Part shown: in pieces, positions 1 to 8,486 of the stretch
Layout of the letters: every line of letters begins with the position of its first letter
How positions within the stretch are numbered: position 1 is the stretch's first letter
DNA from: Planctomycetaceae bacterium
GTDB lineage: Bacteria; Planctomycetota; Planctomycetia; Pirellulales; Pirellulaceae
DNA: 36,625 nt
Direction of reading: 5' to 3'
NCBI GenBank assembly: GCA_002723275.1
Contig: PBNZ01000029.1
Coordinates: 185,832-222,456 of the forward strand
The notes under the pieces: generated by a model
The model's database searches: none
What the model was told of the DNA's origin: nothing
Seen by the model: the letters and a program-made list of their open reading frames with translations, nothing else
Made by a program: the position numbers and the translations under genes

Positions 1-336
1 GTCAACAGCGACGGAGCAGTCAACAATGCTGACCGCGTGTTCTGGATCGACTCGATCAACAACAGCTACTTTGGTGATGCTAATCTCGACGGCGAGTTCA
101 ACAGTAGCGACCTCGTTACCGTATTCAGTGCCGGTAAATATGAGACCGGTGAGGCAGCTGGTTGGGCAGAAGGCGACTGGGATGGCGACATGACCTTCAG
201 TAGCGGCGACCTGGTCACCGCATTCCAATCGGGCGGATACGAACAAGGCCCTCGAGCTGCTGTAGCGGCCGTACCAGAGCCGTCGAGCGTTGTGCTGCTG
301 TTGATTGGCCTGATCGCATTCTTGCGACGGCGCTAA
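1..336 (+). CDS. C-terminal part of a secreted dockerin-like PEP-CTERM protein (5' truncated)
   Basis: The reading frame is open from the first base of the window, so this is the end of a longer gene. It shows dockerin-like calcium-loop segments (VNSDGAVNNAD, GDANLDGEFNSSD, GDWDGDMTFSSGD). These are followed by a PEP-CTERM tail: the VPEPSS motif, a hydrophobic stretch and a terminal RRR. In the known family this tail is cleaved by an exosortase and the protein is exported. The last 111 residues match the protein at 623-1867 at 84 of 111 positions by my alignment, so the two are tandem paralogues. A strong terminator follows about 80 bases downstream. The function of the missing N-terminal domain cannot be told. 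Confidence 0.85.
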   Translation, partial: VNSDGAVNNADRVFWIDSINNSYFGDANLDGEFNSSDLVTVFSAGKYETGEAAGWAEGDWDGDMTFSSGDLVTAFQSGGYEQGPRAAVAAVPEPSSVVLLLIGLIAFLRRR

Positions 337-415
337 TTCACAAGGCAAAAAAATACCGGACCTGGTCAGAGGTAATGCGGCTTCATTCAGCAAGCCATTA
401 CCGCCAAACAACAGG

Positions 416-446
416 CTTGGATCCAGTGGATCCAAGTCTTTTTTTT
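416..446 (+). terminator. Rho-independent terminator after the first PEP-CTERM gene
   Basis: There is a perfect 9-bp stem, CTTGGATCC (416-424) with GGATCCAAG (428-436), a 3-base loop, then TC and an unbroken run of eight T (439-446). It lies between the two paralogous PEP-CTERM genes on the plus strand, so they are probably separate transcripts. Confidence 0.88.
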
Positions 447-622
447 GGGTCGTCGCGTAGAGAACGATTAGGTCCATCCGTAAAACTGCCCCGAAAACCG
501 ATGACTGACGTCAATCTCTAGTCAGAATCATTGCTCAGAATTATGAATTCCACATAACGCTCAGTGTATGTAATTCACATAGAATAAAGGCCTTCGAATT
601 CAATCGGAAATCCAACGAAATC

Positions 623-1867
623 ATGAATGGATCAAGACCTCCAATGCTTAACACCTCCCCTAAGCCGTTGCTTGCAATCGCAGCAATTTCAACTTGTCTT
701 CTACTCACTCAAACCTCCTATGCCGATACACTCGTCTACGGATTCGATGACGGGACCCTTGGAGATTGGCAATTAATTGGCGCAGATGGTGAAGCTCTTC
801 CGGAAGAAAGTGTGACCTGGGTTGTGTCCAACGAGGAAAGGGAATTTGCATGGCCCTATACTGGACACTTTCTATTGCCGGCATCCTCCGGTGAATACCG
901 AGTCGTCCCCACCCCCTGGAAACAACGTGAATGCCTCTTAGGCGTCATCTGCCACACACACATTTTGCGATCCCCTGAATTTTCCCTGGACGGTTCTGGG
1001 GATCTTTCGATTGACATGATGGGCGGCTGTGGAAACTCGAAAAGCGAGTGTGCTTCCAATTTCGACAACCCGGCGGGATCACCGGATGGATTGCCGACTT
1101 TGCAGCAGTACACAACTACCGATGCGATGGGATATGCCCTGCTTGATGTCGAGACGAACCAATACGTTCTTCACGCTTTCCAAAGTTCTTTTAACGATGG
1201 AAGAGGCCCCAAGGGATGGCAGGGCATCGATCAAGACAACCCGTTCTACCGAGAAGGGCAAGACATATGGGAAACGGTTTCAATTTCCCAGGCAGACCTC
1301 GCCCCCTTCGTCAGCAGCGAAAAAACATATCGCATTGACATCTATGATTCGTACCGAGGTCCTTGGAGCTGGATGGGCTTTGACACGGTCAAGATTCCCG
1401 GAAGCCTGGTAGACAATGGCGGCGGCGGAGGAGTCCCCGGTGACGTTAACAGTGATGGCATCGTTAACGCCGTCGACATGGACGAATTGAGTCATGCAGT
1501 CCTCACTGGCGACTCAGACGCTCGCTTTGATGTTAACAGTGACGGTACTGTCAACGGCGCCGACCGATCTCATTGGATCAACTCGATTAACAACAGTTAC
1601 TTTGGCGATGCCAATCTCGATGGCGTCTTCGACAGTAGTGACCTCGTCACTGCTTTTGTGTCCGGCAAGTACGAGACAGGGGATGCTGCTGGGTGGATCG
1701 ACGGTGACTGGGATGGCGACCTCCTTTTCACAACAGGCGATCTCGTTACCGCGTTTCAAACAGGCAAGTACGAACAAGGCCCTCGCGGTGCTGCTCCTGC
1801 CATCCCAGAACCGTCGAGTCTGGTCATGCTTCTGATCGGCGTCGTCGCGTTTCTACGACGACGCTAG
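623..1867 (+). CDS. Secreted dockerin-like PEP-CTERM protein
   Basis: This 414-residue protein starts with a signal peptide; the hydrophobic core LLAIAAISTCLLL ends near TSYA-D. A roughly 220-residue domain follows (YGFDDGTLGDWQ onward), rich in aromatic and acidic residues. It looks like a beta-sandwich of the kind found in surface proteins, but I do not recognise the family. After a GGGGG linker come two pairs of dockerin-like calcium loops (GDVNSDGIVNAVD, FDVNSDGTVNGAD, GDANLDGVFDSSD, GDWDGDLLFTTGD). The C-terminus is a PEP-CTERM signal (IPEPSS, hydrophobic helix, RRR), predicting exosortase processing. The start could be the ATG at 623 or the in-frame ATG at 644, which gives a more compact signal peptide. 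It is a tandem paralogue of the truncated gene at 1-336. Role in the cell surface or biofilm matrix is inference. Confidence 0.85.
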   Translation: MNGSRPPMLNTSPKPLLAIAAISTCLLLTQTSYADTLVYGFDDGTLGDWQLIGADGEALPEESVTWVVSNEEREFAWPYTGHFLLPASSGEYRVVPTPWKQRECLLGVICHTHILRSPEFSLDGSGDLSIDMMGGCGNSKSECASNFDNPAGSPDGLPTLQQYTTTDAMGYALLDVETNQYVLHAFQSSFNDGRGPKGWQGIDQDNPFYREGQDIWETVSISQADLAPFVSSEKTYRIDIYDSYRGPWSWMGFDTVKIPGSLVDNGGGGGVPGDVNSDGIVNAVDMDELSHAVLTGDSDARFDVNSDGTVNGADRSHWINSINNSYFGDANLDGVFDSSDLVTAFVSGKYETGDAAGWIDGDWDGDLLFTTGDLVTAFQTGKYEQGPRGAAPAIPEPSSLVMLLIGVVAFLRRR

Positions 1868-1992
1868 TCCATCAGACATCCAGATTGACAAAACGATTGG
1901 TGAGGTCAAACGTTCGCAAGCCGGACCGCACGGAGTCCCAGGCCGAGGCAAGTGCGTCACCGGGACAATGGGGAGATCTTTGTCTCGTCCCT

Positions 1993-2784
1993 TTAGCCAG
2001 GTTGGCAGCGATCGCATGCGAATATCTTGCGGCTGCCTGAAATCCATGAAGAGATGGGAGCATCACACCGAGCGCAGACTGTCTTCTTGTAAACGAATAG
2101 CCGCTCTTCGCGATTCATCCGACTTCGCGGTTTACCCACATCCTCTGGATCCGCGATGATAATGCGGTTGTAACGAACACCAATTTTAAGGAGATCAACC
2201 GTCGTGGCCCAAATTTGGTCAAACTCTGATCGCTCGAGCGCATTACCCGGCCGATCCGGGTGAATGTTGCAGAGATGCAAAATCTCTGCTCGATAAACAT
2301 TTCCAACTCCCGCAATCACTTTTTGGTTAAGTAAAATTGCGCCGATCGACATTCGACTCTTCGATATTCGTGACCAAACTTCTTCAGGATCGGCATCGTC
2401 TCGCAACGGATCTGCTCCGAGCCTATCCTGCACCGCTTGCCACTGTTTCTTCGTCAACAGCTCGCAAGCGTTCGGACCGTTCAAATCGAACCCAAACCGA
2501 TCACCAATCACCCGCAACCGCACTTGCCCACGCGGCTCAGGTACCGGCAAGCGGTGCCGTCGAAATTTTCCGTAGAGTCCAAGATGGATGTGTAGCCGTC
2601 GCCCACCTTCCCACAGGTACAGCAGGTGTTTGCCATGCGCTTCCGTTGAGATCAGCTCTCTTCCGTCGAGGCGCTTGGATTCCTTCGAAAATCTTCCTTG
2701 CGGGGAACTAACTCGAAGCTTCTCCCCCACGAAATCTCGTCGGTGGTCTCGAGCGATACGGTGGATGGTGTGACCTTCTGGCAT
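1993..2784 (-). CDS. nei: Fpg/Nei-family DNA glycosylase/AP lyase (endonuclease VIII-like)
   Basis: Base-excision repair enzyme that removes oxidised bases and nicks the abasic site. The protein begins MPEGHTIHR. After Met removal the catalytic Pro and adjacent Glu are exposed, which fixes the start at the ATG at 2784 rather than the TTG six codons upstream. Other family features are the beta-turn lysine region (TEAHGKHLLYL), the helix-two-turn-helix (GVGNVYRAEILHL), and a C-terminal zinc finger with C237, C240, C257 and C260. The length of 263 residues fits. The MPEGHTIHR opening and zinc finger resemble the Nei branch more than MutM, but substrate choice cannot be decided from sequence. It is divergent from an ATP-dependent DNA ligase, so two base-excision repair steps sit side by side. 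Confidence 0.92.
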   Translation of the reverse strand: MPEGHTIHRIARDHRRDFVGEKLRVSSPQGRFSKESKRLDGRELISTEAHGKHLLYLWEGGRRLHIHLGLYGKFRRHRLPVPEPRGQVRLRVIGDRFGFDLNGPNACELLTKKQWQAVQDRLGADPLRDDADPEEVWSRISKSRMSIGAILLNQKVIAGVGNVYRAEILHLCNIHPDRPGNALERSEFDQIWATTVDLLKIGVRYNRIIIADPEDVGKPRSRMNREERLFVYKKTVCARCDAPISSWISGSRKIFACDRCQPG

Positions 2785-2853
2785 GACATGATTAAACCGC
2801 AAATCGAATTACTGTGTAACGGCACTCGAATGAAATCCCATCATTTCAGCGAA

Positions 2854-2882
2854 TTGACGAACACGACCAAGGGTTCTACGAT
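2854..2882 (+). promoter_or_regulatory. Sigma70-like promoter in front of the DNA ligase gene
   Basis: A -35 box TTGACG (2854-2859) and a -10 box TACGAT (2877-2882) are separated by exactly 17 bases, in the space between the divergent glycosylase and ligase genes. The predicted start near 2889 would give a leader of about 50 bases. The -35 matches consensus at five of six positions and the -10 at four of six. Confidence 0.45.
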
Positions 2883-2938
2883 GCCCAGGCCCTCGAGTTT
2901 GATCTCCGACCGACCCGAAATCGCCCGAAAAAATCACC

Positions 2939-4483
2939 ATGGATATCGATACGCTTGCAAAGCTTTCGAAGCAGGTCTCGTCCACGCGATCCCGCAACGC
3001 CAAAATCGTCCTTGTCGGCGAACTGCTTCGACGCGTTAGTGACAAAGAATTGCCCATCGCGACAAACTTTTTGGCCGGCCGTTTGAGGCAAGGTAAAATA
3101 GGTCTCGGCCCTAGGATGGTCCGTCGCACCCTCGAAAACCTCCCGCCGATCCAAGAAGGAAAGCCCCCTGAATTACTCAAAGTCGACCAGCTTTTCAGCG
3201 AGATCGCAGCCACTCAGGGACGGGGTTCGAACCAGCGTCGCCAGGAGCTCCTCGCGACACTTTTACACCCGACCAACACGACGACACAGAAGTTCCTGGC
3301 AGGGCTTATTCTGGGCGAAGTCCGACAGGGTGCTCTTGAAGGGATCCTCATTGAATCGCTGGCGTTTGCCGATAGCACCGATTCCGCTGTCGTTCGTCGT
3401 GCCGTAATGCTCACGGGAGACATTGCCGAAGTTGCCTCCGTCTCTCGGAGCGAGGGAGCAGTGGGGCTTCGACAGTTTGAAATCGAGCTTTTTCGTCCCA
3501 TTCAACCCATGCTCGCTGAACCGTCTGAAGACGTGGAACAAGCGATCAACCAAATCGGGTCGGCCGTTTTCGAGTACAAGCTTGATGGAATTCGAATCCA
3601 GGTTCACAAGTCAGGCGAGGAGGTTCGCGTCTTCACACGACATCTAAACGATGTCACCGCCTGCGTGCCCGAAATTGCGTCTCAAGTTCGGGATCTTCCA
3701 GTCCAACAAGCAATTCTCGACGGTGAAGTATTGGCCGTAAGATCGGATGGCTGGCCCTATCCATTTCAAACCACCATGAAACGCTTCGGGCGTTCTCAAG
3801 CCATCCATGAAATCGAATCTTCATTGCCATTGAGCAGTTACTTTTTTGACTGCTTGATGCTTGAAGGCCAATCGATGCTTGACGAATCAACACGCCGCCG
3901 TCACGAGGCCCTGGCTGATTGCGTGCCCAACAATCTGATCATTCCTCGAATTATCACCGGCAATTTCAAGGAGGCGTCGAATTTCCTGGCTGCCGCGACA
4001 AACGCGGGCCATGAAGGGGTAATGGCCAAAGAACTGGACGCCAACTACGTTGCCGGCGGTCGTGGACAGAACTGGTTAAAAATCAAGCCTTCTCACACAT
4101 TAGATCTCGTTGTCTTGGCCGCCGAATGGGGCAGCGGGCGACGCCAGGGATACCTCAGCAATCTTCATCTCGGCGCTCGCGACGCGAACTCGAATGAATT
4201 CATCATGATTGGAAAGACTTTTAAGGGACTGACGGACCAAACGCTCGCCTGGCAGACGGAACAACTTCTTTCGCGAGAAACCCAGCGGGATAAGTCGACA
4301 GTTCACGTCCGTCCCGAGCTGGTTGTCGAGATCGTATTTAACGAAGTGCAAACGAGCCCCCACTATGCCTCGGGTTATGCTTTGCGATTTGCACGCGTCA
4401 AGAGCTACCGCAAGGACAAAGGTCCAGAGCAGGCCGACACCATCGCGACCATTGCTGAGCTGCATCAAAAGCGTGCAGGATAG
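2939..4483 (+). CDS. ATP-dependent DNA ligase
   Basis: Seals nicks in duplex DNA through an enzyme-AMP intermediate. The N-terminal ~200 residues are a helical DNA-binding region (LAGRLRQGKIGLG and following). The nucleotidyltransferase core carries motif I E-Y-K-L-D-G-I-R with the adenylated lysine K214, a motif III-like DGEVLAV, motif IV EGVMAKE, and motif V LKIKPS. The C-terminal part is an OB-fold region with KTFKGLTDQ and the motif VI-like RFARVKSYRKDK. The length of 514 residues suits the longer LigB/archaeal-like single-subunit ligases found in some bacteria. Bacterial replication normally uses the NAD-dependent LigA, so this one is likely a repair ligase. The neighbouring Nei glycosylase supports that. 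Only 37 bases separate it from the DUF429 gene, suggesting co-transcription. Confidence 0.93.
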   Translation: MDIDTLAKLSKQVSSTRSRNAKIVLVGELLRRVSDKELPIATNFLAGRLRQGKIGLGPRMVRRTLENLPPIQEGKPPELLKVDQLFSEIAATQGRGSNQRRQELLATLLHPTNTTTQKFLAGLILGEVRQGALEGILIESLAFADSTDSAVVRRAVMLTGDIAEVASVSRSEGAVGLRQFEIELFRPIQPMLAEPSEDVEQAINQIGSAVFEYKLDGIRIQVHKSGEEVRVFTRHLNDVTACVPEIASQVRDLPVQQAILDGEVLAVRSDGWPYPFQTTMKRFGRSQAIHEIESSLPLSSYFFDCLMLEGQSMLDESTRRRHEALADCVPNNLIIPRIITGNFKEASNFLAAATNAGHEGVMAKELDANYVAGGRGQNWLKIKPSHTLDLVVLAAEWGSGRRQGYLSNLHLGARDANSNEFIMIGKTFKGLTDQTLAWQTEQLLSRETQRDKSTVHVRPELVVEIVFNEVQTSPHYASGYALRFARVKSYRKDKGPEQADTIATIAELHQKRAG

Positions 4484-4520
4484 ACCTATGTTTTTATTCT
4501 TCTGTTGCTAAGGCCATCGA

Positions 4521-5333
4521 ATGCGAATCTTTGGTATCGACTTCACTTCGGCTCCACGTAAGGCCAAGCCGATCACTTGTGCAGTCGCAGATTTAATAGA
4601 GCACGAGCTTCGCATTGCTGAAATCGAACGTTGGCCCAGCTTCGCCCCCTTTGACGCGATCCTTAAGGACCCTGGTTCATGGGTTGCTGGCATCGACCTC
4701 CCCTTAGGCCAACCGCGTCGTCTTGTAGAAGCCCTGAGTTGGCCGACAACATGGGAAGGGTATGTCAATCATATTGCCACGATGTCGAAAACTGATTTCG
4801 TTCAGACAATCGTGGCTTACAGCGCTAGCCAACCTGCTGGCGACAAACATCATCGCCGGAGTACGGATACCTTGGCTCAGGCTTGTAGCCCGATGATGAT
4901 GTATGGGGTCCCCGTCGGAAAGATGTTTTACGAAGGCGCCACGCGGATCGCCAGCGCAAATGTTTCCGTCTTACCATGTCGCCCTCTGCCCGCACCTCGC
5001 ATCATCGCAGAATGCTACCCCGCAATCCTGGTCCGCATGATTACAGACGCCCCTTACAAACGCGATGAAAAACAACGCGATCCGAACAGGGCTGCCGCGC
5101 GACAAAGCATCATGGACACATGTCGCTCGGATTGGCTATCTGAACATTGGCAATTGAAGCTTAACCTCAGCAACGAACTTGCCGAACAGATCGTGAACGA
5201 AAACTCGGCAGACTCACTTGATGCGATGCTCTGTGCGATCCAAGCTGCCGCTGGGGTCCAACGAGGATCGAAACTAGGCATCCCTGACAGCGCGGACGCC
5301 CTTGAAGGCTGGATCCTACACACGCCTGCATAA
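4521..5333 (+). CDS. DUF429-family protein (predicted RNase H-fold nuclease)
   Basis: A 270-residue protein opening with MRIFGIDFTSAPRKAKPI. This is a first beta-strand with an invariant Asp followed by a short Ser/Lys turn, as in the DUF429 family of RNase H-like proteins. A second acidic segment (VAGIDLPLG) and a late acidic helix (NENSADSLDAMLCAIQAA) would complete an RNase H-type acidic cluster. ECYPA in the middle is another family signature. The biochemical activity of DUF429 proteins is not established to my knowledge, so nuclease is only a fold-based prediction. It follows the DNA ligase by 37 bases on the same strand, which is compatible with a DNA or RNA processing role. Confidence 0.75.
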   Translation: MRIFGIDFTSAPRKAKPITCAVADLIEHELRIAEIERWPSFAPFDAILKDPGSWVAGIDLPLGQPRRLVEALSWPTTWEGYVNHIATMSKTDFVQTIVAYSASQPAGDKHHRRSTDTLAQACSPMMMYGVPVGKMFYEGATRIASANVSVLPCRPLPAPRIIAECYPAILVRMITDAPYKRDEKQRDPNRAAARQSIMDTCRSDWLSEHWQLKLNLSNELAEQIVNENSADSLDAMLCAIQAAAGVQRGSKLGIPDSADALEGWILHTPA

Positions 5334-5418
5334 TTTTTTTCTTGGCGAATGCAGACCGCCGGCTACAGTTTGCAACAGGATAGGATCACAAGAACCAATT
5401 ATCCGGGGATTGGACTGG

Positions 5419-5799
5419 ATGCGCTTCACCAACCAAGAAATGACTGAGGCAGAGAAGTTGCATGGACTCGGTCTCACCTGGCCGCTCCAGTCAGGCCTGT
5501 ACATCTGGGACATCCAAGAAAAAATAAAACCTGGTTCGCCGTTTCAACGCGGTGTTTACTTCTTGCTCGAAGCAGACTGCTTCGTTGACTATTTTGGAGA
5601 TCTGCAGTCACTCAAAGATTCAGTGGTGTGGCTACCCACATGGGAACAAACCATTGATTTATTGCGACGAGACGCGGTACTAGACGCATCCCAATTTCGG
5701 TCTCGTCAAGGCTACCAACTTGTTGAACTTTACCGCCAACTCGCGTCACAAATTTTGCGATGCGGACCGATTGAAGCACCCAACTTTCTCACCACGTGA
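5419..5799 (+). CDS. Small hypothetical protein
   Basis: A 126-residue soluble protein with no signal peptide or membrane segment and no family I recognise. The sequence is rich in Trp, Tyr and acidic residues (GLYIWDIQEKI, FQRGVYFLLEADCFVDYFG, VVWLPTWEQTIDLL). I chose the ATG at 5419 because a GGGGAT element lies 10 bases before it. A longer in-frame version beginning at 5302 would overlap the DUF429 gene and adds a poorly coding-looking segment. It is the last gene of the likely ligase-DUF429 transcription unit and converges with the gene ending at 5854. Confidence 0.6.
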   Translation: MRFTNQEMTEAEKLHGLGLTWPLQSGLYIWDIQEKIKPGSPFQRGVYFLLEADCFVDYFGDLQSLKDSVVWLPTWEQTIDLLRRDAVLDASQFRSRQGYQLVELYRQLASQILRCGPIEAPNFLTT

Positions 5800-5853
5800 C
5801 GCAAAACGGCAGATAGCGAAGAGTCTGATTAGCCTGAATGGCAGTCGTGCTCT

Positions 5854-7329
5854 CTACGGTTCAACGGTGATCAAGTGATCCTCGGGATCCTCAGACAGCC
5901 TCAATCCGCGCCAACGAACTTCTTGAGGCACCTTGTTCGAATGCAGTTGTAATCCGATTGGTCCCGGCTGGCAAAGTTCTGGTTGAGGATCCGACCAATC
6001 GGCGACCTCCTCGCCATTAACAGCGAATCGAATCTTCGATCCGATTGCTAGCAATTCCATGCGATTCCATCCACCATTATCCGCAGCATCCGCGCGGCCA
6101 TCGTCCTGATAGATCGAATTCCGCCGATAGAGGTCCCAAAATCCCCAGCCGGACGGGAACATAACCAGATGCCCCTGATACGAGAAGGGTTCGTTTTGCT
6201 TCGCGACGGCAGCCCCCCAAAGAGAAATGCCGGAATGCATTTTCGATGTGACTAATTTGCCTTCGAAGATCAAACGAAAATTGCGATAGTCCTTTTTCGT
6301 CATCAGATAAGTACTGACCGCAGGAGCGTTCTCTTTGTTGTTGCGAGCAACGATCTCATCATCTTCCACCGAGAAATACTCGGCCTGCCCGCGCCAGCCG
6401 GCAAGGTTCTTGCCGTTAAACAGATCGACCGGAGATTCAGACTCCGGAAACTTAACCGTGTCCGCCCAACTCGCAAGCGTAGGTCCCTGGTTCAGAGTGA
6501 CCACAGGTATGCCAGGCAACTTAATAGGGGCCTTGCCGGAACCTTCATAACCGGGCATCGGCTCGCCGTTGTCTTGCAACTTCCCACAAACCCAAAGCGT
6601 GCCGCGTGCGACAACATCCAACCATTCATCGGCCATCATCGTCTCATTATGATGGCCTAGCGTAGTTCCAAAGAGTTTGGCCTTGCCATATTGATTCGTC
6701 CAAATCACAGGCTGGTCCATTTGGGTATCTTGCCCATACGCAGTTGCAAGGACGTCGCAATTGGCCCAGGCCTTTTCAATCACATAAAGTTCACCGTTAG
6801 GAGTTCGCCAACTACCGGGAAAACCTTTCATCACCGGATGGTTCATGGCGCGATTGACAACATCCAACTGACGCCCGCCCCGTTCATGTCGCCTTGATGT
6901 CACCCCCAATAGCTTCCGCCATTCGTCAGTTCTTGCCGCTCGATAGCTATGCATTGAACAATGGACAACAACCAACGGAACACCGGTTTCTGCATGTCCC
7001 TTAACAATCCTTTCGACATACTCGACATCGTCAACACCCCCGTAACACTCGTTGTGCACGACGACATCATATCCAGCGGACCAACGGTCGGTCTGATAGA
7101 TCGCCAACTTGTGATTGCGAGGCTTCAATCCATGGAATACCTCCCACTCGATATTGGCTCGCTGGCTCAACCCTTGCGTGATGATTTCATTTTGATTTGG
7201 ATAATCGTGACAACACCCACCCGCGATGAGCAAACCACGCAGTGGTTTAGCCTTTTCTTCTTCGTCCTGCGAATACGCGTCGAACGATACGCAAACAACC
7301 AGCAAACAGCAAAGCATCGCACGAATCAT
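5854..7329 (-). CDS. Secreted ThuA-like / DUF1080 (3-keto-disaccharide hydrolase) fusion protein
   Basis: A 491-residue protein with an N-terminal signal peptide (MIRAMLCCLLVVCVSFDAYSQ). The first half, roughly residues 29-250, is a ThuA-like glutamine-amidotransferase-like fold (LLIAGGCCHDYPNQ, VVVHCSMHSYR, GTTLGHHNETM). The second half, roughly 295-485, is a DUF1080 domain (LFNGKNLAGWRG, FRLIFEGKLVTSKMHSGISLWG, WNRMELLAIGSKI). DUF1080 members include 3-keto-glycoside hydrolases that act after sugar oxidation by Gfo/Idh enzymes. ThuA has been linked to disaccharide oxidation pathways. It lies downstream of the isomerase at 7470-8486 on the same strand, with about 140 bases between, so both likely act in periplasmic sugar breakdown. 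The substrate cannot be read from sequence. Confidence 0.85.
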   Translation of the reverse strand: MIRAMLCCLLVVCVSFDAYSQDEEEKAKPLRGLLIAGGCCHDYPNQNEIITQGLSQRANIEWEVFHGLKPRNHKLAIYQTDRWSAGYDVVVHNECYGGVDDVEYVERIVKGHAETGVPLVVVHCSMHSYRAARTDEWRKLLGVTSRRHERGGRQLDVVNRAMNHPVMKGFPGSWRTPNGELYVIEKAWANCDVLATAYGQDTQMDQPVIWTNQYGKAKLFGTTLGHHNETMMADEWLDVVARGTLWVCGKLQDNGEPMPGYEGSGKAPIKLPGIPVVTLNQGPTLASWADTVKFPESESPVDLFNGKNLAGWRGQAEYFSVEDDEIVARNNKENAPAVSTYLMTKKDYRNFRLIFEGKLVTSKMHSGISLWGAAVAKQNEPFSYQGHLVMFPSGWGFWDLYRRNSIYQDDGRADAADNGGWNRMELLAIGSKIRFAVNGEEVADWSDPQPELCQPGPIGLQLHSNKVPQEVRWRGLRLSEDPEDHLITVEP

Positions 7330-7469
7330 TTGGAGCTACTTTCTGAAGAAAGGGCAGGGGGCTCGAAGCAGCCGATTCTACTACAGGTACGATGAGATCG
7401 AAAGTTTCGCCGCCCCACTCGTCAACGATTAATGAGGCTCGGAACTTGAAATGCGACCTGGCATCCTGC

Positions 7470-8486
7470 TTAAACCTTGACTCCTAACATACGGTCCAAC
7501 GAATCAGACGTCTGATAGATCAAGGCTTCGGGAAAGTGTTGATACGGATGGAAATATTCAAAGGTCAGATAGCCGTCGTATCCAATCTGATCAAAGGCCT
7601 CCAGGACCGCTGGCCAATTGGTCGTTCCATCCAGCAGCGGACGAAAAGCCTCCAACGAGTTATCGGTACCCTTTTTGGTGAATTCCTTGAGGTGCACGTT
7701 CTTGATTCGTTTACCAAGAATTGGGATCCAATGTTCGGGAAACTGGAATTGCATAATGTTTCCGGTATCGAAGTGCACATGCACGTGATCGCTCGAAAAA
7801 CTATCAACAAACTCAACCATCTCATTGGGAGACAGCAGAAAACCATTGAAGAAAATGTTTTCCATATTGAGGTGCACATTCAGCCGTTCTGCGAGCGGCA
7901 ATAATTTACCAATTGCCTCACGAGCACGCCGGTCGCAAACGTCATTGGGAGTCGGATCGTGATCCTCGCGCCACGGCATATGAACGGCTCCGGGCACGAC
8001 GAGCAGATTTTCGGTTCCCAGATCATGAGCCGCCTGCGTCATCTTCCCCGCAAGTTCCATCCCTCGACCTCGCTCGGCGGGATCATTGCTGGTGAGCGGA
8101 TAGGGCCAGAAGAGAAAAGAGCACAAACCGCTGATCTCAATTCCAATTTCGTCCGCCTGACGTCGAATCTGCTGGAATTCCTTTGTCCCTGATTTAGGCG
8201 ACAAATCACTCTCCAGATCGTAATTCAACTCGATGCCATCGAAACCGGCGTCCTTGGCAAGCTGCAAACAGTCGCGCAATGACATTTTATCGGGATACGG
8301 AAAAGCCCAGAGATTGATTGATTTCTTCATGTCGTATTTTCGCGGCGGCGGCGTCTCAGCCTGGTTCGCCTGCAGTTCACGACTGCCGGCAACGACAGCT
8401 GCACTTCCAAACGCAGCATAGGCCAGCAACTGACGACGCTCCATTCGTGCGTCATTTTCGTGGGATGAATCTTTTGACCGAAACAT
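7470..8486 (-). CDS. Tat-exported sugar phosphate isomerase/epimerase-like TIM-barrel protein
   Basis: A 338-residue protein with an N-terminal twin-arginine stretch (ERRQLLAYAAFGSAAVVAG, R17-R18) predicting Tat export. The rest is an AP-endonuclease-2/xylose-isomerase-like TIM barrel, with typical metal-ligand strands: DGIELNYD, LNMENIFF, HVHFDTGNI, NVHLKEF and YLTFEYF. Such enzymes isomerise or epimerise sugars, or act on oxidised sugars and inositols, using a divalent metal. The start at 8486 is supported by an AGGAG element 10-14 bases upstream; a shorter form from the ATG at 8444 would also keep the Tat signal. It is the first gene of a likely two-gene operon with the ThuA-DUF1080 hydrolase. 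The precise substrate is unknown. Confidence 0.82.
   Translation of the reverse strand: MFRSKDSSHENDARMERRQLLAYAAFGSAAVVAGSRELQANQAETPPPRKYDMKKSINLWAFPYPDKMSLRDCLQLAKDAGFDGIELNYDLESDLSPKSGTKEFQQIRRQADEIGIEISGLCSFLFWPYPLTSNDPAERGRGMELAGKMTQAAHDLGTENLLVVPGAVHMPWREDHDPTPNDVCDRRAREAIGKLLPLAERLNVHLNMENIFFNGFLLSPNEMVEFVDSFSSDHVHVHFDTGNIMQFQFPEHWIPILGKRIKNVHLKEFTKKGTDNSLEAFRPLLDGTTNWPAVLEAFDQIGYDGYLTFEYFHPYQHFPEALIYQTSDSLDRMLGVKV

Noticed and set aside
541-590. Possible promoter for the second PEP-CTERM gene (TAGAAT at 580-585)
   Set aside because: No acceptable -35 hexamer occurs 16-18 bases upstream; the AT-rich repeats there are suggestive only.
3222-3235. GGGGTTCGAACC, resembling a tRNA T-arm
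   Set aside because: It lies inside the DNA ligase coding frame and no acceptor stem, D-arm or anticodon arm can be placed around it.
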